DNA of 64,000 nucleotides, from contig JAUCBN010000035.1 of NCBI GenBank assembly GCA_035048815.1, positions 12,474,501 through 12,538,500 of the forward strand, read 5' to 3'. Of the stretch, positions 11,201 through 21,353 are shown one piece after another. A model generated the notes under the pieces. It was not told the DNA's origin. It did no database searches and saw only the letters and a list, made by a program, of their open reading frames with translations. This stretch comes from Abelmoschus esculentus (lineage: Eukaryota; Streptophyta; Magnoliopsida; Malvales; Malvaceae). Position 1 is the stretch's first letter; the number at the start of each line of letters is the position of its first letter. The position numbers and the translations under genes are program-made.

Positions 11201-12926
11201 CGTGATGACGGACCCCGCTCCTTAAGCGTATGTTGCGTTGAATGACCCATCTCTTCGAGCTTATGTCATAACGAATGGCCCCTCTTTGAGTGTATGTCGC
11301 GATGAATGACCCCTATTTTCGAGTGCATGTCATAATGAATAGTCCCTCTCTTTGAGCGTATACTGTGATGGACGACCCCTCTCATGGAGCCTATGTTGCG
11401 ATAAATGATCACTCTCTTCGATAGCATTTCATAATGAACGGTCCATCTCTTTGAGGGTATACTGTGATGGACGACGCCGCACTTTGAGTGTATATCGTGA
11501 GTAATGACCCCACTCTTCGAGTGCGTGTCATAAGGAACGGTCCTCTCTTTGAGCGTATACTGTGATCGATGACCCCTCTCTTTGAGCGTATGTTACGATA
11601 AATGACCCCTCTCTTCAAGAGCATGTCATAATGAATGGTCTCTCACTTTGAGCGTATACCGTCATGGACGACCACTCTCTTTGAGCGAATGTCGCGATGA
11701 ATGACCCCTCTCTTCGAGTGCATGTCATAATGAACAGTCCCTTTCTTAGAGCGTATACCGTGATGGACGACCCCTCTCTTTGAGAGTATATTGCGATAGA
11801 TGAGCCCTCAAATCGAGTTTTTGATCATATGTTGCGATGAATGACCCTTCTCTTCGAGTGCATGTCATGGTGAGAGGTCCCTCTCTTTGAGCGTATACCT
11901 TGATGGACGACCCCTCTCTTTGAGAGTATGTCGCAATGAATGACCCCTCAAATCGAGTTTTTGAGCATATGTTGCGATGATGACCCTTCTCTTCGAGTGC
12001 ATGTCATGGTGAGAGGTCCCTCTCTTTGAGCGTATACCTTGATGGACGACCCCTCTCTTTGAGCGTATGTCGCAATGAATGACCCTCTCTGCGAGTGCAT
12101 GTCATAATGAACAATCACTTTCTTAGAGCGTATACCGTGATGGGCGATACTTCTCTTTGATCGTATGTTGCGATGAATGACCTCTCTCTTCAAGTGTATG
12201 TCATAATGAACGATCCTTCTCTTTGAGTGTATACTATGATCGATGAACCCTCTCGTTGAACGTATATTGCGATGAATGACCCCACTATTTGAGTGCATGT
12301 CAAGGTGTACGGTCCAATTGTTAGAGCCTATACCGTGATGGACAACCCTTCTCTTTGAGCGTATGTCGCGGTGACTGACCCCTCTCTTCAAGCGTATGTC
12401 ATAGTGAACGGTTCCTCTCTTTGAGCGTATGCGGTGATGGACGACCCCTCTCTTTGAGCGTATGTCGCGATGAATGACCCCTCTCTTCGAGTGCATGTCA
12501 TAATGAACAATCCCTCTCTTCGAGCGTATACCGTGCTGTACTCTGCCGCTCTTTGCGTGTATGTTGCGATAATGAACCCTCTCGTTGAGTGCATGTCATA
12601 ATAAAGGGTCCCTCTCTTTGAGCCTATACCGTGATGGACTCCGCCTCTCTTTGAGTGTATGTCGCGATAAATGACCCCTCTCTTCGATTACATGTCATAA
12701 CGAATAGTACATCTCTTTGAGCGTATACTGTGATGGTTGCCGCCGCACTTTGAGCATATATCGCGATCAATGACCCCTCTCTTCAAGTGCATGTCATAAT
12801 GAACGATCCTCTCTTTGAGCGTAAACCGTGAGGGACGACACCTCTCTTTGAGAGTATGTCGCGATGAATGACCCCTCTCTTCGAGTGCATGTCATAATGA
12901 ACGGTCTCTTTCTTCGAGCGTATACC
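8260..12926. repeat. 99-bp satellite, block 2 (left of hAT insertion)
   Basis: At about 4.7 kb this is the longest continuous array. It is built of the same S1-S2-S3 33-bp subunits with many single-base variants and occasional missing or partial subunits. A variant of S2 ending CCCTTTCTTA alternates irregularly with the CCCTCTCTTT form. The left edge truncates B copy 1 inside its leader. A local repeat containing AATCGAGTTTTTGA occurs at 11811 and again at 11951, a recent 140-bp duplication. The longest minus-strand frame is 182 codons (11948-12496). No gene is proposed. Confidence 0.95.
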
Positions 12927-13858
12927 TAGAGGTGGCAAACAGGACATTCGGTTTGGTTTCGGTTCGGTTCATTTCGAGTTTATTTACATTCGGTTTCGAT
13001 CGGTTCTTGTTTCGGTTTCGATTTTAATTCGGTTATATGATAATTTGGTTCGGTTTAGATATCGGTTCGGTAATTTGGGTCAATATCGGATCTGTTGTTT
13101 TCGGGTCGGGTCAATATCGGGTCCAAAGTTTTCAGGTCAGGTCCATGTCGGGTCATTCAGATCAGTTCAGGTCAATTCAATCTTTGAATTTTCAGGTTAA
13201 TTTGGTTTGACTTGGACTTAAGTATAAATGTAATCATCTATATTATATATAGAATTAATCATATATTCTTGTAAAAATATATCATTTTTATTTCATATTG
13301 GAATTATTTTGAAAATTTTTGCCTCAGCTTTTATTAGAGTAAAGTCAGTATTGGTAATATAAGGGATAATGCCATTTTTGTGAATACATGGATTCATTAA
13401 TAACATTTTGGTCATTTTTATAACGCCCCAAATTTTAACAAAAAATAAACTGATTTTTAAAGTAGGAAATGTAATATTAAAAATTAAATTATTATCAGAT
13501 GTAGTGATTAATTAGTATTATCATAATAAAAAAGATAATAAAATATATATTATTTAATTCTTTATCATATTGTTAAAAAATAAGCTATAGTAAAAATATA
13601 TTATTCATTCACTTTGACTCAATTATCGGGTTAAAATCGGATTGATGTTCGGTTTAGATCGGTTTTTAGCAAGTTAATTTCGGGTTGTTTTTGGTTCGGG
13701 TTACTTTCGGTTCGGGTGAAATCGGTTACGGGTTCTTCTAGAATTTGGATCGGTTTTGATCTCGGTTCGGGTTTCGAATCACGCTAAATCATCAGTTTCG
13801 TTTCGGTTCGGGTAAATCGGTTTTATTTTTGGTTCTCGGATCAAGTTTTCCAGGTCTA
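12927..13858. mobile_element. Non-autonomous hAT-like DNA transposon (932 bp) in satellite
   Basis: This AT-rich insertion interrupts a satellite unit. Its left end reads TAGAGGTGGCAAAC and the inverted right end TAGACCTGGAAAAC, an 11 of 14 match. The flanking 8-mers CGTATACC (12919-12926) and CGTATATC (13859-13866) match at 7 of 8 positions, as expected for an aged hAT target duplication. Both ends are rich in GGTTCGG and TCGGGT motifs, like subterminal transposase-binding repeats. There is no transposase frame, so it would need a transposase in trans. hAT assignment rests on the 8-bp duplication and the end sequence; because the satellite itself supplies the 8-mer, confidence is moderate. 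Confidence 0.65.
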
Positions 13859-15053
13859 CGTATATCGTGATCAATGACCCCTCTCTTTGAGTATATGTTG
13901 TGATGAATGACCCTTCTCTTTGAGTGCATGTCAAGATGAACTGTCCCTCTCTTTGAGCGTATACCTTGATGGACTACCCCTCTCTTTGAGCGTATGTCGC
14001 TATGAATGATCCCTCTCTTCGAGTGCATGTCATAATGAACAGTCTCTTTCTTAGAGCGTATACCGTGATTTACGACCCTTCTATTTGAGCGTATCTCGCG
14101 ATGAATGATCCCTCTCTTCAAGAGTATGTCATAATGAACGATCCTTCTCTTCGAGTGTATACCGTGATCGATGAACCCTCCCTTTTAACGTATATTGAGA
14201 TGAATGACCCCTCTCTTTGAGTGCATGTCATGGTGAAAAGTCCATTTCTTAGAGCGTATATCATGATGGACAACCATTCTCTTGAGCGTATGTCGCGTTA
14301 AATGACCCCTCTCTTCAAGCATATGTAATAGTGAACGGTCTCTCTTTGAGCATATATGGTGATGGACGACCAATCTCTTTGAGCGCATGTCGCGATGAAT
14401 GACCCCTTTCTTTGAGTGCATGTCATAAGGAAAAGTCCCTCTCTTTGAGCGTATACCGTGATGGACACCGCCGCATTTGAGCTTATATTGCGATTAATGA
14501 CCCCTCTCTTCGAGTGATGTCATAATGAACGGTCCCTCTATTTGAGCGTATACCTCTTCGACTACATGTCATAGTGAACGATCTCTTTCTTAGAGCGTAT
14601 ATCATGATGGACGAGCCCTCTCTCGGAGCATTTGTCGTGATGAATGCCCTCTTCTTCGAGCATATGTCATAATGAACAGTCCCTCTCTTTGAGCGTATAC
14701 CGTGATTGACGACCCCTCTCTTTGAGCGTTTTTCGCGATGAATGACCCCTCTCTTCGAGTGCATGTCATGGTGAACGGTCCCTCTCTTTGAGTGTATACC
14801 GTGAGGGACGACACCTCTCTTTAAGCGTATGTCACGATATTTGACTCCTCTCTTGAGTGCAAGTCATAAGTAATGGTCCCTTTCTTAGAGCGTATACCGA
14901 GATGAACAACCCCTCTCTTTGAGCATATATCACGATGAATGACCTCTCTCTTCGAGTACATGTCAGTGAATGGTCCTTTTCTTAGAGTGTTTACCATGAT
15001 GGACGACCCCTCTCTTTGAGCGTATGTCGCGATGAATGACCCCTCTCTTCGAG
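13859..15053. repeat. 99-bp satellite, block 2 (right of hAT insertion)
   Basis: This continues the array interrupted at 12926, in phase with the left part if the hAT-like element and one 8-mer are removed. It has the same S1-S2-S3 subunits. It ends after a GAG at about 15053, where a C-type LTR fragment begins without its terminus. Confidence 0.92.
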
Positions 15054-15634
15054 TTCTCTCCTTAACTGTTGTTTTTAATTCTAGTGTTTACTCTCCCTTA
15101 AATTGTGATAAAGAAGGCTTTCATTGCATGTCTTCTCTTTCTTTCTTGCTGAAACTGACAACCTTAAAATGATGTAAAGACTCTCTTGAAAGCGTTAAAA
15201 CCATTGTTGGAAATAACAACATTCAAGTGGTGTAATTGCTCCATTGAATTGCATTGTAACCAATCAGCCTTGATGGGTCTTCAAGGGACTTCAATTGATG
15301 TAAATGCCATGTCATTCCTAAGAATATGATCAACCATTTGCTCCAAAAGAATAATATAGCTGAAATATATAAGCAACCACTAGATAACAACTTTATTCAA
15401 TAAAAATAAAAGTGAATGTATGAAACAGATTTAATGAGCTAGATTAATTAATGAAACTAGTTACATTGAATGTTCTAGTTTAATTAATAAAAGCACACAC
15501 TAAATTAACTTATAAACATAAGAAAACTAGCATGCTTTAAGTGAACTATCATGCATTAATTAAACTAATGAACTTAATTGAACTAACATGCTTAAATGAA
15601 CATCAAGCATTATTTATTCATGCACACATGCTGA
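15054..15634 (-). repeat. Internal fragment of a family C LTR
   Basis: The sequence matches about 60640-61255 of the full C-type LTR and the fragment at 53600-54175. Shared stretches include TTTCATTGCATGTCTTCTCT and CATCAAGCATTATTTATTCA. Both LTR ends are missing and satellite flanks both sides. No gene is seen. Confidence 0.8.
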
Positions 15635-16121
15635 ACGGTCCCTTGAATGACCCCTATCTTTGAGTGCTTGTCTTGGTGAACGATCTCTCTCTTTGAGCGT
15701 ATACCGTGATGGGAAACTCCTCTCTTTGAGCGTATGTCGCAATGAATGACCCCTCTCTTCGAGTGCATGTCATAACAAATAGTCCCTTTCTTAGAGCGTA
15801 CACCATGATAGATGACCATTCTCTTTGAGCGTATGTCGCGATGAATGAGCCTTCTCTTCGAGTGTATGTCATAATGAACAGTCCCTTTCTCAGAGCGTAT
15901 ACCGTGATGGAAGACCTCTCTCTTTGAGTGTATGTCGCGGTCAAATGACCCCTCTCTTCGAGCGCATGTCATAATGAACGATCCCTCACTTTGTGTGTAT
16001 GCCGTGATAGACGACCCTTCTCTTTGAGCGTATGTCACGATCAATGACCCCTCTCTTCAAGTGCATGTCATAATGAACTGTCCCTTTCTCAGAGCATATA
16101 TCGTGATGGAATACCCCTCTC
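15635..16121. repeat. 99-bp satellite, block 3
   Basis: A short array with S1-S2-S3 subunits lies between a C-type LTR piece and the TGATATGC start of a B-type LTR. It shares private variants such as GTCATAACAAATAGTCCC with block 1 (about 5265) and nearly with block 9 (about 54645). The three blocks are therefore copies of one ancestral segment. Confidence 0.9.
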
Positions 16122-17825
16122 TGATATGCTCCAACTCTCCAAGATGCTTGTAGAGAGAAGCTTTGATTGCCCGGACCTTATAATGCAAGCCAAGCCTTGT
16201 ATCATGCTTGTTTCCTGAACAAAATAATGTTAAAAGAAGCTAGAAATAAGATAAGGATGATTCAAGAAGGGGTTATGGTGTAGGGGATGTTGTTGGTTGA
16301 TTAAGGAAACAAATAGAGGTGTTTAAGTGATGTAAATGATATGAAAGGATATGTAAAGGGCTGGTGAAGAATAGTGGACGAAAATGGAAGATGGATGGTG
16401 ATTATGGGGTGTTGAAATGATAGTATTCAAAGGGGTAAAGGTTGAACTTATGTTATAGGTACATAAACCCAATCTAGTTGCAACTCTGAGGGTGGTAGAT
16501 GCACTTATACCTCTTGGAAATGTAATTCCAGAAACCTAAAGTATAAAGGATGGAGGGTGACGCCACAATTCAAAGAGATGATTTGATATGTCGATAAAGT
16601 TTTAAAAAGAAAAATAATTGGAGATTAACTCAGAAACTAAATAATCTGATTCAAAGTTGTTGTCGAAAATGCCAAAATGGCTACATATTTATAGGAAATG
16701 AAAGGGTGTGGACAAGAGACATTTCCCTTTGAAAGGGTTGCCGAAAAGTGGCCTTGGTGTTCGTTCAATTGGTGGCGTCTCCCACTTTAACCGTTCGGTT
16801 GAATGGTTTCTCCTCCCAATAATTGTTGTAACTTTTCGATTTAAAATTCTAGCCTGCACAGTCTTCAATAAATTGGACATATCTCGAGTTCCCAACAGAG
16901 GATTGATGAGATTCAACATGCGCTGGAAAGATAAGAGACTGAGGAACAACTTTCATGAAGACACCAAAGTCCAATTCTACTCATATCCTTCTCGAAATCG
17001 GCACACAAGTGGACCATCATGAATCTGTCCAATGAAGAGTGTTATCTCTTTGTTTTGGCGCCCAAAACATGTTTCCTTCCATGTTGGTCAGTTGTGTCTC
17101 TTGGGGAGGGAACATGTTCTTCCATGGTTGAGTTGTAGGTTGTAGGGTGAGCTAAGATGAGCTGGATGAACTAAGGTTGAGCTGGGTTGAGCTGAGCTAG
17201 CTAGCTGAAAGTTCTCCATCTTTGAGTGAAGATTTGAGCTGAACGGCTAACCCCCCTATCTTAGTGAACTTATCATAAGGGCCATAATACTCTACTCAAT
17301 CCATAAGAGTGAGTAGGAGCTTATCCGAATTCCATATTAATTAAAATTTACCATTTGTCGTTTTGAGCTCATTCAAGATTCGTGAACTGGAATGAAGCTA
17401 GCATCCGCTTCATTGCGCTGCCTAGGAGTGTTTTGTACATTGTAGTGCTGATCGGAAGCTGGTAAGTTTCTCAAACAATGATTCTTTGTTTTCAGCTCAA
17501 ATGGTGCATTCGAGCTAAAATGGAGCTGACCAATAGTCCCTTAAGCTGTGTTTAACATAACCTGCAAAGAAACAACTTAAACTAATAAGTATGATGTTAC
17601 TAAACATGTGTTGAATATTAAAAATGCATAATATAAGCCAGATAAAGATGTGGTTCAATATCAATTACTAAGTTATCAATAGTAATATAAGGAAATAAAC
17701 ATTATAGGTATATAATATGAGATAGCAAGCGAGTGTAGCACATGAATTGAATAAATAAAGAGGATTAAGTAGAACTCCCTAAGTGGACTTGTGTGACTTA
17801 GGGTATGGCAGAATTTAAGGTTGGT
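16122..17825 (-). repeat. Family B LTR (nearly complete)
   Basis: The LTR begins TGATATGCTCC and runs almost to its end; the last dozen or so bases and the first bases of the internal region are lost in a small deletion between TTGG-type repeats near 17825. It is similar to the LTR at 42096-43861. A cluster of GAGCT words lies at about 17140-17230. It orients with the minus-strand B elements, so it is a 3' LTR. Confidence 0.8.
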
Positions 17826-18142
17826 CGATTTGTCCTCAAATCGAACCCCTTGGTGCTGGAATCTCCCTTAGCAATGGGAATGACATGGTTTTTCCGTGCA
17901 TGACCTTCTAACTCCTTGAGTTTCTAAAAACAAGATGGGAACTTTTTGGCTTCTTTTGGGTTAGAAAATTCAGAAATGATCACGTGATGTGTCAAAAGAC
18001 ATTACCTAATCAACTTGATGCTGCCACATGCCTTTTCTTCCTTAGGTCTTCCTTCTTTAAGCTTGGTTTGGATCTTCTCTTGTTTCCAAGCCTCCACACT
18101 TTGTTTCATCAAAATCTAATCACTTTGCACTTGTTTAGGCAT
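17826..18142 (-). pseudogene. Family B internal 3' end, truncated
   Basis: This piece equals about 6245-6565 of B copy 1 and 43870-44190 of B copy 2. It covers the short segment after protease, starting in the spacer just downstream of the polypurine tract, and stops in the codons that read LMKQ in the other copies. It is broken at 18142, where a 38-base remnant of the Athila-like LTR begins. It again shows protease leading straight to the 3' end without reverse transcriptase. Confidence 0.75.
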
Positions 18143-18180
18143 GTTCAATTGCAGTAATTGCACATATTTGACACGCATCA
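18143..18180 (+). repeat. Remnant of the Athila-like 5' LTR
   Basis: Only the last 38 bases remain, ending TTTGACACGCATCA. They match 34471-34508 of the 3' LTR at 35 of 38 positions. The break with the family B fragment is at 18142/18143. Confidence 0.85.
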
Positions 18181-18187
18181 AGTTTTT

Positions 18188-18205
18188 TGGCGCCGTTGCC
18201 GGGGA
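18188..18205 (+). promoter_or_regulatory. Primer binding site, tRNA-Asp type
   Basis: The sequence TGGCGCCGTTGCCGGGGA starts eight bases after the 5' LTR remnant. It is the site recalled for Athila-group elements, which use tRNA-Asp to prime minus-strand DNA synthesis. Confidence 0.8.
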
Positions 18206-18297
18206 TTGACAACTAAATTTTATTTTCTTTATTTCTTGCTTTTATTTTAGTTATTTTAATTTTATTATTATTTTTTTACTAGGTTTATTTTTTGTGT

Positions 18298-20821
18298 ATG
18301 ACCAAAGCCAACCCTAGCAATCCACTGTACGAGATCGATCCAAAAATCGAGAGAACCTACCAAGGGTTGAGAAGACAGATCCAAGGAGCCATGACAGTAA
18401 ATCAAGGAAACCAGAACCTACTTGCTGGCAATGAAGGCCTTCCACAGCAACCACTGCCGCGGCAGTTAACTGTTAGAGATTTTCTGGTGGAAGATCTGAA
18501 TGGATTGAACCATGGAGTTGTTACACCAGAGATAGGAGCAACCCACTTTGAACTCAAACTAGTGATGTTCAATATGCTTAATACTATTGGACAATTTAGT
18601 GGGTTTGCAAATGAACATGCCAGGCAACATCTCAAGTCCTTCATGGAAGTCTGCAACTCATTCAAAATTCAAGGAGTCTATGAAGACATTTTGAGATTAA
18701 AAATTTTGCCCTATTCACTGAGGGATAGGGCCAAGACCTGGTTAAATAGCATTCCGGCAGGATCTATTAGATCTTCGAGTGAACTCTGCCGAGAATTCAT
18801 TACGTGATTTAACCCTACAAAATTATATGATCGAATCCGTAATAAAATTACTTCTTTTCGACAAGCTGATGACGAACCTATGTAAGAGGCTTGGGAACGC
18901 TACAGAGAGTTACTAAACAAATGTCCATTACATAGATTTCCACTATGGACACAAGTGACCATGTTCTACAATGCTATCAATGCCGCGATAAGGATGATGT
19001 TAGATGCCTCGGCAAATGAAACACTCCTTGAAAAAGCTCCGGAAGAAGCTATTGAGATTCTGAACAAACTCGCAAGGAACGATTTTCAATTCTCTACTTC
19101 TAGGTGAGGAGGATTACGACGCCAAGCCACAGTGAATGAACTAGAAACTACCAATTTAGTGGCAACACAATTGGCATCTTTAACCAAGATGATTCAGAAC
19201 ATGCAAGTACAGCAAAATACTCACGAGGTAAAAGTGATCAATTCTTCTGAGTATATGCATGATGAGGAATCTGGTTTCTATGTGGGAAATTACAACCGGA
19301 ACAACAATATGATGTCAAATACATACAATCCGGCATGAAAAAAGCATCCAAATTTTTCATGGAGCAATCCTAATAATGCCTTGAACCCCACTAACCAAGC
19401 TTCAGGTTATCAAAATACACTGCTGCAGCAGCATGTTCAGCAGCCACTGTCGCAGCAGCAGATGCATCAGCAATAACCTATAAACTCATTAGAAAATACT
19501 CTCAAGGCCTTCATAATGAAAATAAAATCATATATGGCAGAGAATAGTAGTTTCATGAAGAGAACTGATGACTTCGTGAATAGAATTGAGATGAGGCTGC
19601 AAAATTAGGAAGCTGCAAAATTAGAAAGCTGCTATTAAATCACTAGAAACTCAAGTTGGTCAATTTGCTCAAAAACAGAATACTAGACCACAGGGAGGAC
19701 TACCTAGCAATACTGAAGTTGCTAAAGGAATAGGCTATGAACAATGTAAAGCAATCACCACAAGAAGTGGCCTACAGCTTAAAGAGACAATGGGCAAGTC
19801 AGCAACCAAAGTTCCACCAACAACACATGAGGAATCAAACAAGGAGGACTTGGATGCTGAACAAACTGAACATGAGAACACTTCCCCAGTAGAGAGCTCG
19901 ACAACACATGAACTAATTACCGAGACAATAAGAAACACAGTGGTTCCAGGTATTAAATTCCAAACCAAAGAAATCCTAGAAAAGATGAGACCACTACAAC
20001 CTTTCCCACAAAGGTTGAAAAAATAAAAACAAGACCACCAGTTCAAAAAGTTCATGGATATTTTAAAGCAAGTCCACATCAACTTGCCATTTGTTGAGGC
20101 AATTGAACAAGTGCCCAACTATGCTAAATTCTTGAAAGAAATTATGTCTAAAAGAATGAAGATAAGTGAGTTTGAAACAGTGGCAGCAACTGAAGAATGC
20201 ATGATAATGCTGCACAATCGCATGCCACCCAAACTGAAGGATCCTGGATGCTTTAAAATACCTTGTGTGATTGGTAACAGTTATGAAGGAATGTCATTAT
20301 GTGACCTAGGAGCAAGCATCAATCTCATGCCCAAATCAGTCTTTCAAAAGCTTGGAATAGGAAGGACAAAGCCTACGACAGTGCTGCTCCAACTTGCGGA
20401 TAGATTCTATGTGCATACTGAAGGAAAAATAGAGGACATATTAGTAAGGATAGACAAATTTATTTTTCCTGCCAACTTCCTTGTCCTTGACTGTGAAGCA
20501 GATGATAATGCACCGATCATCTTGGGAAGACCTATCCTTGCTACTGGACAAACCTTAATTGATGTGGGAAATGGAGAGTTGACAATGAGGGTCAATGACC
20601 AACAAGTCAAATTCAATGCATTCCACAAATTAAAAAAATTTGATGATCCAGAAGAGTGCAAAGTCCTCCACACAACAGATGCGGACACTAAGATATCCTA
20701 CCTCGGCAGCACGCTCGACAGATTATTTGGCAAGAAAATTAAGCCCGAGGTGGAGGCAGAAAATAAGGATGGACACAAAGCAGAAGGGAAAGGCCAACAC
20801 TTGAAGAAAAATCTAGGCTAA
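18298..20821 (+). pseudogene. gag: Athila-like gag-protease, decayed
   Basis: The start is the ATG at 18298. The Gag part has HARQHLKSFMEVCNSFKIQG and LRDRAKTWLNSIPAGSI, typical of Athila-group capsid. Six in-frame stops interrupt one frame at 18805, 18883, 19105, 19336, 19474 and 19606. A short local duplication near 19610-19640 then shifts the frame by one. One more stop at 20024 precedes an open stretch from 20054 to the natural TAA at 20819-20821. This last part is the aspartic protease, with LCDLGASINLMPKSVFQKLG (D-L-G-A active site, typical of the group) and ILGRPILATG. Most stops can be explained by single C-to-T or G-to-A changes. No reverse transcriptase follows. Confidence 0.85.
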
Positions 20822-21353
20822 CAAGAGATAAGTAAATTGGGAGATGTATTTACATACACTCCATCAGTAATATAATCTCTTTCCTTCTACTTTATTATAT
20901 GAGGATTAGTTTTAAGTTTAGGATTTATGTTTTTATTTTTTTTAATTTTTTTATTGATGTTTTTATTTTAAGTTTTTTAGGACAATAAAAGCAAGAATAA
21001 GGGAGAAATAGTTCACAATAGGAATTCTGCTGAGGCAGTAAACAGTATTAGAAGCCGCAACAATCCCAACAGGCAGAAATAGTGTAACGGCTATCTGCTG
21101 AGTCTTACGTCGCGACAGTAAATGCTAACGGACAGTAAATTCAAAACGGCTACAAAACAGCTAGTAGTTTAAACGGCTACAAGGCCGAGGCCTATATAAG
21201 CAGCATCCTTCTCTTGAACTATTCACTCTTGCATTCTTGATTTCTTAGAATTCTACTAAATCTTGCTCTCACAGTTCTCTTTGCCTACTCACAACATTCT
21301 TGAAATTTTCAGAATCTATTCAAGAAAGTCTCAAAGACTCCCAATCTTCATCC
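20822..21353 (+). promoter_or_regulatory. Spacer with TATA-like element before env-like ORF
   Basis: No coding sequence is seen here. TATATAAG at about 21192-21199 sits in CCGAGGCCTATATAAGCAGC, about 160 bases before the env-like ATG. The 3' LTR carries a similar AGCCTATATAAGGC at about 33657-33670. This suggests an internal promoter for a separate env-like transcript. The region also has CAGTAAAC/CGGCTA repeats. Promoter function is inferred. Confidence 0.4.
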
